From HyVt-105 sp049975425 (GTDB lineage: Bacteria; Bacteroidota; Bacteroidia; Bacteroidales; VadinHA17), in NCBI GenBank assembly GCA_049975425.1, contig JBNGDI010000017.1, positions 1 through 64,000 of the forward strand: 64,000 nucleotides of DNA. Direction: 5' to 3'. The position numbers were made by a program, and so were the translations under genes. Below the pieces are notes generated by a model, which was not told the DNA's origin, made no database searches, and saw only the letters and a program-made list of their open reading frames with translations. Position 1 is the stretch's first letter, and each line of letters opens with the position of its first letter. Below are positions 7,625 to 16,918 of this stretch, in pieces.

Positions 7625-9262
7625 ATGGCAAAAGAAATCAAATTTAACATAGAGGCCCGTGACCGCCTGAAAAGCGGGGTTGACCAGCTGGCAGAGGCCG
7701 TAAAGGTGACCCTGGGGCCCAAAGGAAGGAATGTAATCATTGAAAAGAAATTCGGTGCTCCCCAGGTCTCCAAAGACGGGGTGACCGTAGCCAAGGAAAT
7801 TGAACTGGAAGACAAGTTCGAGAACATGGGGGCTCAGATGGTGAAAGAAGTGGCTTCCAAAACCGCCGATGATGCCGGCGACGGAACCACCACGGCTACC
7901 CTGCTGGCCCAGTCAATGGTTGACGTGGGTATTAAGAACGTTACGGCAGGTGCCAATCCTATGGACCTGAAGCGCGGTATTGACAAGGCGGTGGCTAAAG
8001 TGGTGTCACGCCTGCGTGAAATGTCGCATACCATTGGCGACGACACGGAAAAGATCGAACAGGTGGCCACCATATCGGCCAACAACGACAGCTCAATAGG
8101 GAAGCTCATTTCCGAGGCCATGACCAAGGTGAAAAAAGAGGGCGTGATCACGGTTGAAGAGGCCAAAGGCACCGAAACCACAGTGGAAGTGGTAGAAGGA
8201 ATGCAATTCGACCGCGGTTATATTTCTCCCTATTTCATTACCGATACCGAGAAAATGGAAGCTGTGCTGGAAGATCCCTACATTCTGTTGCACGACAAGA
8301 AGATCTCGACCATGAAGGATCTGCTTCCCATTCTGGAATCGGTATCGCAGGCCGGCCGTCCTTTGCTGATCATTGCCGAGGATGTTGACGGGGAAGCCCT
8401 GGCTACCCTGGTGGTGAACAAGCTGAGGGGCGCCCTCAAGATTGCCGCCGTAAAAGCTCCGGGCTTCGGCGACCGCCGGAAGGAAATGCTGGAGGATATT
8501 GCCGTGCTGACCGGCGGAACGGTGATATCGGAAGAAAAAGGACTGCGGCTTGAAAATACCACCATGGATATGCTGGGTAATGCCGAGAAAGTGACCGTTG
8601 ACAAGGAGAATACTACTATAGTAAACGGTGCCGGCGAGCCCGACCTGATCAAAGCCCGTGTGGGCCAGATCAAAAAGCAGATTGAAGCCACCACCTCCGA
8701 TTACGACAAGGAGAAATTGCAGGAGCGTCTGGCCAAGCTGGCCGGTGGAGTGGCTGTGCTGTATGTGGGAGCCGCTTCGGAAGTGGAAATGAAGGAAAGA
8801 AAAGACCGGGTAGATGATGCCTTGAGCGCAACAAGGGCTGCCGTTGAAGAAGGGATCATTCCCGGTGGGGGTGTGGCTTACCTGCGTGCCATTCCCGATC
8901 TGGACCAGATCGAAACCGAGAATGAGGACGAGCGGACCGGTGTGGAGATCGTGAAACGTGCCCTGGAGGAACCCATCCGCCAGATTGCCGAAAATGCCGG
9001 AGTAGACGGTTCCATTGTGGTGATGAAAGTGAAAGAAGGAAAGGATGATTTCGGCTACAATGCCCGCACCGATACTTATGAATCTCTTTACAAAAGCGGT
9101 GTGATCGATCCTACCAAGGTGGCAAGGATTGCCCTGGAGAATGCCGCTTCCATTGCCGGCATGCTCCTCACCACCGAGTGTGCGCTAGTAGAGGAAGAAG
9201 AAGAAAAGCCGATGCCCGGCGGAGCCCCCGGTATGGGAGGCATGGGAGGCGGAATGATGTAA
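7625..9262 (+). CDS. groEL: Chaperonin GroEL
   Basis: This 545-residue chaperonin forms the double-ring folding chamber. The N-terminus has the conserved GVDQLAEAVKVTLGPKGRNV and the ATP-site motif DDAGDGTTTATLLA. The C-terminal tail is the typical Gly/Met repeat (GGMGGGMM). Length and motifs are standard. It is co-transcribed with groES and ended by a strong terminator 22 bases after the stop. Nothing unusual was noted. Confidence 0.98.
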   Translation: MAKEIKFNIEARDRLKSGVDQLAEAVKVTLGPKGRNVIIEKKFGAPQVSKDGVTVAKEIELEDKFENMGAQMVKEVASKTADDAGDGTTTATLLAQSMVDVGIKNVTAGANPMDLKRGIDKAVAKVVSRLREMSHTIGDDTEKIEQVATISANNDSSIGKLISEAMTKVKKEGVITVEEAKGTETTVEVVEGMQFDRGYISPYFITDTEKMEAVLEDPYILLHDKKISTMKDLLPILESVSQAGRPLLIIAEDVDGEALATLVVNKLRGALKIAAVKAPGFGDRRKEMLEDIAVLTGGTVISEEKGLRLENTTMDMLGNAEKVTVDKENTTIVNGAGEPDLIKARVGQIKKQIEATTSDYDKEKLQERLAKLAGGVAVLYVGAASEVEMKERKDRVDDALSATRAAVEEGIIPGGGVAYLRAIPDLDQIETENEDERTGVEIVKRALEEPIRQIAENAGVDGSIVVMKVKEGKDDFGYNARTDTYESLYKSGVIDPTKVARIALENAASIAGMLLTTECALVEEEEEKPMPGGAPGMGGMGGGMM

Positions 9263-9283
9263 AATACCATCATACTCCATAAA

Positions 9284-9315
9284 AAAGAAAGCTGTCCGTG
9301 AGGGCAGCTTTCTTT
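9284..9315 (+). terminator. Intrinsic terminator after groEL
   Basis: A perfect 11-bp stem (AAAGAAAGCTG / CAGCTTTCTTT) surrounds a 10-base loop. It ends the groESL transcript before the lepA promoter. Confidence 0.85.
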
Positions 9316-9332
9316 GTATGGTGGGAAATGAA

Positions 9333-9340
9333 TATCTTTG
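9333..9340 (+). promoter_or_regulatory. -7 box for lepA
   Basis: TATCTTTG matches TAnnTTTG, 31 bases before the lepA ATG. A TTTG at 9313-9316 lies upstream with a 16-base spacer, which is shorter than usual. Confidence 0.45.
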
Positions 9341-9371
9341 CTCCACAAAATAATACGCACAAGCCGCGGGT

Positions 9372-11159
9372 ATGGAGAACATCAGGAACTTTTGCATTAT
9401 TGCACATATTGATCACGGGAAGAGTACGCTGGCCGACAGGATGCTTATGATGACCCACACCCTGACCGAGCGGGAATTCAAGGACCAGGTGCTGGATAAT
9501 ATGGACCTGGAACGGGAAAGGGGGATCACCATTAAAAGCCATGCCGTGCAAATGTATTATGATTATGATGGGACCCCGTATACGCTGAACCTGATCGATA
9601 CCCCGGGGCATGTGGATTTTTCCTACGAAGTATCGCGGTCTATTGCCGCCTGCGAGGGGGCCCTGCTGGTGATCGATGCCACCCAGGGGATACAGGCACA
9701 GACCATTTCCAACCTTTACCAGGCCATTGATCATAACCTGGAGATCATTCCCGTGCTCAATAAGATGGATATGGAAAATGCCATGCCCGAAGAAGTAAAG
9801 GATCAGATTGTGGATCTGCTGGGTTGTGAACGGGAGGAGATCATTGAAGTTTCGGCCAAAACCGGGTATGGTGTGGAGGAGATCATGAGGCGCATCGTGG
9901 AAAAGATTCCCCCTCCCCAGGGGGATCCTGACGCTCCCCTTCAGGCCCTGATTTTCGATTCGGTATTCAATTCATACAGGGGTATTTATGCATATTTTAA
10001 GATCATAAACGGAACCATCCGTACCGGCGACCTGGTGAAATTCGTGAATACTGGCAAAGAGTATCATGCCGACGAGATCGGGGTGCTCAGGCTGAGGCTG
10101 GATCCCCGTAAGGAACTGAGTGCAGGGAATGTGGGATACATTATCTCGGGTATCAAAACCTCCCGGGAAGTGAAAGTGGGCGATACCATTACCCATGTGG
10201 AAAGGCCCTGCACCAAAGCCATATCGGGATTCAAGGAGGTAAAACCCATGGTGTTTGCCGGGGTGTATCCTGTTGATGCCGATGAATATGAGGAGCTTAG
10301 GGCTTCGATGGAGAAGCTGCAGCTGAACGATGCTTCCCTCAGCTTTGAACCGGAATCGTCCGTTGCACTGGGTTTCGGGTTCCGGTGCGGGTTCCTTGGA
10401 CTATTGCATATGGAAATTGTGCAGGAAAGGCTCGACCGGGAGTTCGACATGAATGTGATCACAACGGTACCCAATGTTTCCTACCGGGTCTACACCACCC
10501 GCGGTGAGGTGATCGAAGTGCACAACCCCTCTGGCCTGCCGGAACCCAATTACATCGAGACCATCGAAGAGCCGTATATTTCCGCACAGATCATTTCCAA
10601 GTCGGAATACCTGGGGAACATCATGACCCTGTGCATTGAGAAAAGAGGGACACTGAAAAACCAGGTGTACCTTACCAGCGATCGGGTGGAGGTGACGTTT
10701 GAGATGCCTCTTTCAGAGATCGTGTTTGATTTTTACGACAAACTGAAGAGCATATCGCGGGGGTATGCTTCCTTCGATTATTATACCTCGGGATACAGGA
10801 AAGCCGATCTGGTGAGGCTGGATATTCTGTTGAACAGGGAAATTGTGGATGCCCTTTCCACGCTGATCCACCGTGACAATGCCTATGATTTCGGCCGCCG
10901 GATGTGTGTGAAACTGAAGGAACTGATTCCCCGGCAGCAGTTTGATATTGCTATACAGGCGGCTATCGGAGCAAAGATCATTGCCAGGGAAACGGTAAAG
11001 GCTTTAAGGAAAGACGTGACGGCCAAATGCTACGGCGGCGACATTACCCGCAAAAGAAAATTGCTGGAAAAACAGAAAAAAGGAAAGAAAAGAATGCGCC
11101 AGGTGGGCAATGTAGAGGTTCCCCAGCAGGCATTCCTTGCCGTATTGAAAATGGATTAA
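9372..11159 (+). CDS. lepA: Elongation factor 4 (LepA)
   Basis: LepA is a ribosome-associated translational GTPase that back-translocates or remodels stalled ribosomes. The 595 residues match the family length. The G1 motif is AHIDHGKS, G3 is DTPGHVDF and G4 is NKMD. The LepA-specific C-terminal domain follows, ending with the basic KRKLLEKQKKGKKRM segment. It has its own promoter after the groEL terminator. Its stop overlaps the stop of a convergent lipoprotein gene by 4 bases, leaving no room for a separate terminator. Confidence 0.97.
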   Translation: MENIRNFCIIAHIDHGKSTLADRMLMMTHTLTEREFKDQVLDNMDLERERGITIKSHAVQMYYDYDGTPYTLNLIDTPGHVDFSYEVSRSIAACEGALLVIDATQGIQAQTISNLYQAIDHNLEIIPVLNKMDMENAMPEEVKDQIVDLLGCEREEIIEVSAKTGYGVEEIMRRIVEKIPPPQGDPDAPLQALIFDSVFNSYRGIYAYFKIINGTIRTGDLVKFVNTGKEYHADEIGVLRLRLDPRKELSAGNVGYIISGIKTSREVKVGDTITHVERPCTKAISGFKEVKPMVFAGVYPVDADEYEELRASMEKLQLNDASLSFEPESSVALGFGFRCGFLGLLHMEIVQERLDREFDMNVITTVPNVSYRVYTTRGEVIEVHNPSGLPEPNYIETIEEPYISAQIISKSEYLGNIMTLCIEKRGTLKNQVYLTSDRVEVTFEMPLSEIVFDFYDKLKSISRGYASFDYYTSGYRKADLVRLDILLNREIVDALSTLIHRDNAYDFGRRMCVKLKELIPRQQFDIAIQAAIGAKIIARETVKALRKDVTAKCYGGDITRKRKLLEKQKKGKKRMRQVGNVEVPQQAFLAVLKMD

Positions 11160-11665
11160 TAGATCCTTCGCTGCACACAGATGTATTTCTCATTTGCTTT
11201 TTCGTCGCCGTCCCAGTCCAGCTTTCCGTCCAATCTGGCTTCACCCGGTTTCAGTTCTATACGATAAGAAAAACTTGCCCATTCGGGGTGGGTCTGGTCC
11301 ATGAACAGGGAATCTCCCGTAAGTTCCCAGTGCCCTTTTCTGGTCTTTACCACCGAATCGTGTAGATTTTTTATCTCAATGACATAGGTGTGGTCATCTT
11401 TGAATATGAGACGAGCCGGGCGGGTCTGCATTTTCTTTTCCCAGTTTTCCCTGTCTACCTGCATTATCCGGTTCTGGTCTTCTTTTGCTGCGTCGTCTAA
11501 TTCAACCTGCAGCTCCACCTGTTCCCACTCTCCGATCAGGTTCGATTCGGAAGAAAAGGTAAGGGCATGGTGATGTGTTTCATCGGATTTACTTCCGCAT
11601 GAAGGCAGAAAAAGTGAAAAAATGCAGCAAATAACAGCCATTTTATTGATTGCCAATGTTTTCAT
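11156..11665 (-). CDS. Lipoprotein, possibly lipocalin-like
   Basis: The 169-residue protein has a signal sequence with a lipobox (LPSC, Cys near residue 23), so it is a predicted lipoprotein. The mature part shows a pattern common in lipocalin-like Bacteroidota lipoproteins: GEWEQVE, then a strand with FKDDHTYVIE, then GHWELTGDSLF. This suggests a small beta-barrel that binds a ligand, but no specific function is supported. The ATG at 11665 is preferred to the in-frame GTG at 11671. It is convergent with lepA. Confidence 0.7.
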   Translation of the reverse strand: MKTLAINKMAVICCIFSLFLPSCGSKSDETHHHALTFSSESNLIGEWEQVELQVELDDAAKEDQNRIMQVDRENWEKKMQTRPARLIFKDDHTYVIEIKNLHDSVVKTRKGHWELTGDSLFMDQTHPEWASFSYRIELKPGEARLDGKLDWDGDEKANEKYICVQRRIY

Positions 11666-11883
11666 AGCCACAACATTTAATAATCCGCCATATACAACAC
11701 ACAGGATGACAAACGGTTCATAACCGGTGAATCCCTGTATTCTGAACGAAGTATCCGGGCGGGTTATTGTATGATCTCAAATTCGCAGGTTTTTCCCAGA
11801 TACTTAATATCGTAAATCTCAATCCACCATCTGTTTTTTCGTTCTGTTCACCAGCCTGGTTTTCCTCATAACCCCTCTTTATT

Positions 11884-13044
11884 TTACAGATCATCAGAAT
11901 AATAAGCCGGCGCTTTATCGCGAAGGTTGTACTGCGATGACATAACTTCCCCGTAGGCTCCGGTGGAACGGATGGCTATCAGATCACCCCGGCGGGTGTG
12001 GGGAAGGAGAACGGCTTTTCCGAAGGTATCGGATGATTCACATACAGGACCCACCACATGGTATTTTTCCTGTGCCCCGTTTGAAGTGAGGTTTTCTATT
12101 TTATGAAACGACTGATACAGGGCGGGTCGCAGTAATTCGGTCATTCCCGCGTCGAGGATGACAAACCGGGTATTCACGCCGTTCTTCACATAGAGTACCC
12201 GGCTTATCAGGTTACCCGACTGGGCTACCAGGGCCCTGCCCAGCTCAAAATGCAGGCTTTGTTTGGGGCGGAGATGCAGGAATTCTTTGAAAAGACAAAA
12301 AAAGGCTTCAAAATCGGGAACATGCTGACGGTCGGGATTTTGGTAATCCACTCCCCATCCTCCGCCCATATTGATCATATCAACTATGATCTTATGATCA
12401 TAAAACCATTCCTGGAATTCGTTTACCCGCAGACACAACCCTTTGAATATTTCCAGGTCGGTGATCTGTGACCCGATGTGGAAATGAAGACCCTTCAGTT
12501 CGAGATTGCTGAGAATGTGCAACCGGGTTACCACCTCCTCCAGTTCCCATGCATTGATGCCGAATTTGTTTTCTTCCAGGCCTGTAGTGATATAATGATG
12601 AGTGTGTGCATCCACATTGGGATTGATGCGGATGGCCACGGGGGCCTTTTTCCCGTAACGGCCTGCCAGGGCATTGATTACCTCCAGTTCAGGAATGGAT
12701 TCGCAGTTGAAGCAGCCTATGTTATGTTCCAGGGCGGTTATGATTTCCGTATCCGATTTGCCCACCCCGGCAAAAAAGATGTTCCGGGCAGAGAAACCGG
12801 ATTCTGCCGCCTTTTTTATCTCGTTTCCGCTCACACAATCGGCTCCGTAACCCAACCGGCTCATTGTCCGGAGTATTTTATCGTTCGAATTGGCTTTCAG
12901 CGCATAGTGAATATTATACCCCAGCCTTCCGGCCTGTTTGTTTGCCTCTTCCAGGGTGGCCTTCAGACGTTCCATATCGTAATAGAAGAATGGAGTGGGT
13001 AAACTGCTGAATTTATCCAGAGGGAATGTCATACCTTGTTTCAT
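11884..13044 (-). CDS. lysA: Diaminopimelate decarboxylase
   Basis: LysA is the PLP enzyme that decarboxylates meso-diaminopimelate to L-lysine, the last step of the DAP pathway. The 386 residues include the PLP-lysine motif HYALKAN, the second-domain motif GGGWGVDY, and the C-terminal CESSDTFG substrate motif at the dimer interface. The start overlaps the lysC stop by 4 bases, so the two genes are translationally coupled. Together with DAP-type murE it shows that the cell uses meso-DAP for both peptidoglycan and lysine. Confidence 0.95.
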   Translation of the reverse strand: MKQGMTFPLDKFSSLPTPFFYYDMERLKATLEEANKQAGRLGYNIHYALKANSNDKILRTMSRLGYGADCVSGNEIKKAAESGFSARNIFFAGVGKSDTEIITALEHNIGCFNCESIPELEVINALAGRYGKKAPVAIRINPNVDAHTHHYITTGLEENKFGINAWELEEVVTRLHILSNLELKGLHFHIGSQITDLEIFKGLCLRVNEFQEWFYDHKIIVDMINMGGGWGVDYQNPDRQHVPDFEAFFCLFKEFLHLRPKQSLHFELGRALVAQSGNLISRVLYVKNGVNTRFVILDAGMTELLRPALYQSFHKIENLTSNGAQEKYHVVGPVCESSDTFGKAVLLPHTRRGDLIAIRSTGAYGEVMSSQYNLRDKAPAYYSDDL

Positions 13045-14357
13045 TGGAATAATTGGTCATTCAGGCTTTGAAGAGCCTTCACCTTATGGGTGGAAGCGAT
13101 CAGCAGTGAAATGTTGTGGTTGCTTCCACCATAGGAGATCATTCTGATGGGTATGTCCCTGAGCGCCCGGAATACCCGGAAGGCCATTCCCCGGTTGCTG
13201 GCTATCAGATCACCCACCACACAGATGATCACCTGGTTTTGATCCACTTCCACGGTTCCGTATTTTTTCAGTTCTTTGACAATCTTTTCAAGAAATTCCG
13301 TCTGGTCGATAGTCAGTGATATTCCCACCTCCGAGGTAGAGATCATATCGATGGGTGTACGGTAACTTTCAAAGATCTCGAATACCTTTCTCAGGAAACC
13401 GTATGCCAGCAGCATGCGGGTTGATTTGATGCGTATGGCGGTGATGCTGTCTTTAGCTGCGATAGCTGTAATGCGTCCGTTTCCGGCTGTTCTTTCGCTG
13501 ATGAGGGTTCCCTGTGATGCGGGATTCAGTGTGTTTTTCAGGCGGACAGGGATATTGAATTTTCGTGCCGGCTGAATGCTCGTGGGGTGCAGGATTTTGG
13601 CACCGAAATAGGCCAGCTCAGCCGCTTCCTCGAAGGAAAGTTGTTCAACCGGACGTGTATTTTTTACATACCTGGGGTCGTTGTTGTGCATCCCATCCAC
13701 ATCAGTCCAAATTTGGATTTCCTCTGCTTTTACAGCAGCACCGATCAGGGATGCCGTATAATCGCTGCCACCTCTTTTCAGGTTGTCAATATCGCCGAAT
13801 GCATTCCGGCATATATATCCCTGGGTAATGAACAGCCGGTTCCCGGGGTATTTTTCCAGTTCCCGCTGCAGGTTTTCCCGGATATAAAATTCATCCGGTT
13901 CGTGGTCTTTGTCAATCCTCATAAAGTGAAGGGCGGGCAGCAAAACGGCCGGTATGCCTTTTTCTTCCAGATACATATGGAACAGAGCTGTGGAAATAAG
14001 CTCGCCCTGTGCCAGGATTACTTTTTCTTCGAACATGGTAAACAGATCGCGGGTAAACGACCGGATGTATTCGAAATGGGAACGGATCAGTTCCTTTCCT
14101 TTTTGCCTGTATGAGGGGGTCGAAAACAATTCACCGGCAACCTGAAGATAATTTTCTTCCAGCCGGTTTATCTTGTCTCCTGCCTGTATGTGGTCTTTGT
14201 TGTAGAGGCAGGAAGCGATCCCCACCAGCCTGTCGGTGGTACCTGCCATGGCCGAAAGCACCACGATCAGGTGTTCACCGGCGGGGATCAGTTCGGCTAC
14301 CTTCTTCATACGGTCGGCAGAACCCACAGAGGTACCGCCGAATTTCAGTACTTTCAT
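13041..14357 (-). CDS. lysC: Aspartate kinase (monofunctional, lysine-type)
   Basis: This enzyme phosphorylates aspartate, the entry step to lysine, threonine, methionine and DAP. The 438-residue protein starts with the kinase signature KFGGTSVGSADRM and has a substrate motif around RGGSDYTA. The C-terminal third (about 300-438) is two ACT domains, the usual site of feedback by lysine or threonine. There is no homoserine dehydrogenase domain. It is the first gene of lysC-lysA, 67 bases after rprY on the same strand. A possible -7 box (TAACTTCG, minus, 14376-14383) precedes it. Feedback by lysine is likely given the operon. Confidence 0.94.
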   Translation of the reverse strand: MKVLKFGGTSVGSADRMKKVAELIPAGEHLIVVLSAMAGTTDRLVGIASCLYNKDHIQAGDKINRLEENYLQVAGELFSTPSYRQKGKELIRSHFEYIRSFTRDLFTMFEEKVILAQGELISTALFHMYLEEKGIPAVLLPALHFMRIDKDHEPDEFYIRENLQRELEKYPGNRLFITQGYICRNAFGDIDNLKRGGSDYTASLIGAAVKAEEIQIWTDVDGMHNNDPRYVKNTRPVEQLSFEEAAELAYFGAKILHPTSIQPARKFNIPVRLKNTLNPASQGTLISERTAGNGRITAIAAKDSITAIRIKSTRMLLAYGFLRKVFEIFESYRTPIDMISTSEVGISLTIDQTEFLEKIVKELKKYGTVEVDQNQVIICVVGDLIASNRGMAFRVFRALRDIPIRMISYGGSNHNISLLIASTHKVKALQSLNDQLFQ

Positions 14358-14424
14358 CCGGATGCAGTTTGGAGGCGAAGTTAGTGAATCTTGCCGGAAT
14401 ATGTTATAAAGCAGGAAATGGATT

Positions 14425-15144
14425 TCAGGCGGAATCTTCTTCCGGCTGTTTGTCGAGGATCAGTTTGTAGCCTTTTCCGTGTATATTCAGGATTTCGATG
14501 GACGGATCTTCGCGGAGGTATTTCCTCAGTTTGGTGATATATACATCCATACTCCTGGCGTTGAAGTAGTTATCGTCTTCCCAGATGGTACGCAGGGCAA
14601 AATTTCGTTCCAGGATCTGGTTCTGGTTATTGCACAGGAGCTTCAGCAGTTCCGATTCCTTGGTAGTGAGTTTCCTAACCTGGTCTCCGTGCTGAAGGGT
14701 TTGTTTGTTGGCGTCGAAAGTGAACCGGCCGAGCCGGAAGATGTTTTTACCACCGGCAGCCTGCCCCCCCCGGGTTCTTCTGAGTACGGCTTCTATGCGG
14801 TACAGTAATTCTTCCATGCTGAACGGCTTGGTGATGTAATCGTCACCGCCGATGGAGAAACCTTCGATCACATCTTCTTTCAGTGATTTGGCCGTAAGGA
14901 AGATAATGGGGATATTGCTGTTAATCCGGCGGATTTCGCGGGCCAGTTCGAAACCGTCTTTTACCGGCATCATCACATCGAGGATGCAGATATCGAAGTG
15001 TTCCCTGACAAAACCCCTGAAGGCTTTTTCTCCGTCAGGGTAAAGAACCGTATCATATCCTTTGGCCATGAGGTAATCCCTGAGAAGGGTGCCCAGGTTC
15101 ATATCGTCTTCGGCCAGCAGGAGCCTGGTAGGTTCATCAGGCAT
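14425..15144 (-). CDS. rprY: Response regulator RprY (OmpR family)
   Basis: The 239-residue protein has a receiver domain with phospho-acceptor D56 (ICILDVMMP), the acidic pocket (AEDD) and the switch Lys in ITKPFSMEEL. It is followed by an OmpR-type winged helix with the MDVYITKLRKYL recognition helix. The sequence resembles RprY of Bacteroides strongly. Its start overlaps the end of rprX by 8 bases, so the kinase and regulator form one operon. It probably binds the phased repeats upstream of rprX. Confidence 0.92.
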   Translation of the reverse strand: MPDEPTRLLLAEDDMNLGTLLRDYLMAKGYDTVLYPDGEKAFRGFVREHFDICILDVMMPVKDGFELAREIRRINSNIPIIFLTAKSLKEDVIEGFSIGGDDYITKPFSMEELLYRIEAVLRRTRGGQAAGGKNIFRLGRFTFDANKQTLQHGDQVRKLTTKESELLKLLCNNQNQILERNFALRTIWEDDNYFNARSMDVYITKLRKYLREDPSIEILNIHGKGYKLILDKQPEEDSA

Positions 15145-16690
15145 GGCGTTGGTTTGATTCAGGGATAAAGATAATAAATTTTGAACCTTTTCCCTGTTGA
15201 CTTTCCACCCTTATGGACGCTCCGTGTTCTTCCACAATCTTCTTCACGTAACTCAGTCCCAGGCCAAATCCTTTCACGTTATGGATATTTCCCGTTGGGA
15301 CCCGGTAGAATTTATCGAAGATCTTGCGTTGATGTTCACGGGTCATGCCTATTCCGTTATCTTCTACCGAAATTTCAAGACCCTTTCCCCGGTTCCGGGT
15401 GCGGATGGTGATAACCGGCCGGTCTTTGGAATATTTCAGGGCATTGTCCACCAGATTGGAAAGCACGTTGATGGTATGCACCTCGTCAAGGTGAGCCTCG
15501 GGGTATTGGGCTTCATCTTTCAGAATGATATCTCCCTGCCTGTTTCTAATCTGGAGCTCGAAATTCTTGATGACCGTTTCAATGAGACGATGTACATCCA
15601 CCTTTTTCTTTTTCAGTTTTACACGTCCCCTGTCAAAAATGGCTGTTTGAAGCACTTTTTCCACCTGAAGTCCGAGGCGTCGTGTTTCTTCGTGGATGAT
15701 GCCCGATATCTGGCCGATGTTTTTCCCGGGGCCCTGAAATCCGGGGTCGGACAGCATCTGGGCAGCCAGTGAGATGGTAGAAATGGGGGTTTTCAGCTCA
15801 TGGGTCATATTGTTTACAAAATCGTTCCGTATTTCAGACAGTTTTTTCTGCCTGAAAATAACCAGCAGGGTAATGGCAAACAGCAGAACGGTAGTGAGTA
15901 TGAGTATAATACTGGTAATGCGCATAAAACCGAGAGAGCGATAAATGAACCCTTTTTCACCCGGGAAATACAGGCTGACGAATGCCGGAATGCTCGGGAT
16001 ATCGTTGGGGAAAAGGGCCTGCTGGAACACCCCCGAGCGGGTTTCCTCGCTGTATGCAGGTGTATGGTACAGTACCCTGTTATCGGGTTTTTTTACGGCC
16101 ATTTCGTATTCCAGGTCGATGCCTCTATCCTGCAGGCGCGAGGCAATCATCCGGTTAAGAACATCCAGGTTAATTCTTTTTTCCACGGGAGGCAGCTCAC
16201 GTGTCATTCTGTCCATGATATTTCGCAGAAAGACTGACTTCCGGGTAATGCGGCTTGAGACCATTGTTTTGATTTCCCCTTCTTGCATAACAGAGCTTGT
16301 CCCGCTTTCCATATAGCTTTCCCCCACAATTACCTCCCATGAAAAGGAATCACGAATTTCTAGTGGCGGGGATCTGAAACCCCTGTTCTGTGAGGAATAG
16401 GGGGCAGGCTGTCTTCGGGGGGGGGCAGATTGTTTTTCATACTGGAGGGCATCGAAATGCCAGGGAACGGTATCGCTTTCCATAGGCATGGCTTCATCCA
16501 TAATATGATATACGGCTTCCTGCCTTTCCACCTCCCTGGCCACTTCATTCAGGGTATGGTATACTATCTGCCGGAACTGTTGTTCCTTTACCTGCATGGC
16601 GTTGTTGATCCAGTAAGCCTGCACCAGGATAAGTCCGGTCATTACCAGGGCCATGACCCCGGCCAGAAACCATATCCATTGTCTTTTCAT
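15137..16690 (-). CDS. rprX: Sensor histidine kinase RprX
   Basis: The 517-residue kinase has an N-terminal membrane helix (about 5-27) and a periplasmic sensor region of about 220 residues. A second helix (about 255-280) precedes HisKA with H297 in NNMTHELKTP and a HATPase domain (DNALKYS, VEDNGIGM, GFGLGLSYV). Length, topology and the partner match RprX of Bacteroides. The start is placed at ATG 16690, not the upstream in-frame start at 16750, because a strong promoter box (16698-16705) lies between them. The signal sensed is unknown. Confidence 0.9.
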   Translation of the reverse strand: MKRQWIWFLAGVMALVMTGLILVQAYWINNAMQVKEQQFRQIVYHTLNEVAREVERQEAVYHIMDEAMPMESDTVPWHFDALQYEKQSAPPRRQPAPYSSQNRGFRSPPLEIRDSFSWEVIVGESYMESGTSSVMQEGEIKTMVSSRITRKSVFLRNIMDRMTRELPPVEKRINLDVLNRMIASRLQDRGIDLEYEMAVKKPDNRVLYHTPAYSEETRSGVFQQALFPNDIPSIPAFVSLYFPGEKGFIYRSLGFMRITSIILILTTVLLFAITLLVIFRQKKLSEIRNDFVNNMTHELKTPISTISLAAQMLSDPGFQGPGKNIGQISGIIHEETRRLGLQVEKVLQTAIFDRGRVKLKKKKVDVHRLIETVIKNFELQIRNRQGDIILKDEAQYPEAHLDEVHTINVLSNLVDNALKYSKDRPVITIRTRNRGKGLEISVEDNGIGMTREHQRKIFDKFYRVPTGNIHNVKGFGLGLSYVKKIVEEHGASIRVESQQGKGSKFIIFIPESNQRHA

Positions 16691-16697
16691 ACCTGAA

Positions 16698-16730
16698 CAA
16701 AGATAAGTGCTGAATGGGTTCCTGATCAAG
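16698..16730 (-). promoter_or_regulatory. rprXY promoter
   Basis: On the minus strand a TATCTTTG -7 box (16698-16705) and a CTTG -33-like element (16727-16730) are separated by 21 bases, fitting Bacteroidota promoters. The box is 8 bases before the ATG at 16690, which fixes that start. Phased repeats lie immediately upstream. Confidence 0.6.
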
Positions 16731-16733
16731 GCT

Positions 16734-16770
16734 TTAACAATCTTTAACAAACCTTATCAAAACTTAACCA
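16734..16770. repeat. Four 10-bp phased TTAACAA repeats upstream of rprX
   Basis: TTAACAA, TTAACAA, TTATCAA and TTAACCA start at 16734, 16744, 16754 and 16764, exactly one helical turn apart. They lie just upstream of the -33 element of rprX. OmpR-family regulators bind such tandem half-sites, so RprY autoregulation is a reasonable inference. Confidence 0.6.
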
Positions 16771-16788
16771 AAGGTTGATATACATTTG

Positions 16789-16918
16789 TGGTGCAGAAGG
16801 AAAGCATTCTTTTTTTTCTGAACAGGAAGAGAAAGAATGCCATCCGAATTTCGGAGTTTAGGTTAGAGTTAGGTTAGGGAAAAAGAGGCCGTGACCGCCC
16901 GGTTACGGCCTCTTTTTT
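16789..16918 (+). ncRNA. Candidate small RNA divergent from rprX
   Basis: On the plus strand a TACATTTG box (16781-16788) precedes about 130 bases with no gene on that strand. Inside are a 9-bp hairpin (GCATTCTTT 16804-16812 with AAAGAATGC 16832-16840), a small CCGAA/TTCGG hairpin (16844-16854), a purine-rich segment with TTAGGTTAG repeats, and a strong intrinsic terminator at the end. This is the layout of a bacterial sRNA. No -33 box is clear, and the terminator also serves the opposing gene, so it could be plain spacer. A 9-codon ORF (16837) is inside but unconvincing. Confidence 0.3.
16881..16918. terminator. Bidirectional intrinsic terminator
   Basis: A perfect 12-bp stem (AAAAGAGGCCGT / ACGGCCTCTTTT) is flanked by A and T tracts on the two sides. 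On the minus strand it ends the acpP-fabF-rnc-IPExxxVDY run. On the plus strand it would end the candidate small RNA. Confidence 0.85.

Noticed and set aside
11672..11883. 212-base gap between the lipoprotein gene and lysA
   Set aside because: It was searched for a small gene; only frames below 20 codons and no hairpin or clear promoter were seen.
16837..16866. Nine-codon ORF in the rprX upstream region
   Set aside because: It has a passable ribosome site, but it is too short to support and more likely part of an untranslated RNA or spacer.
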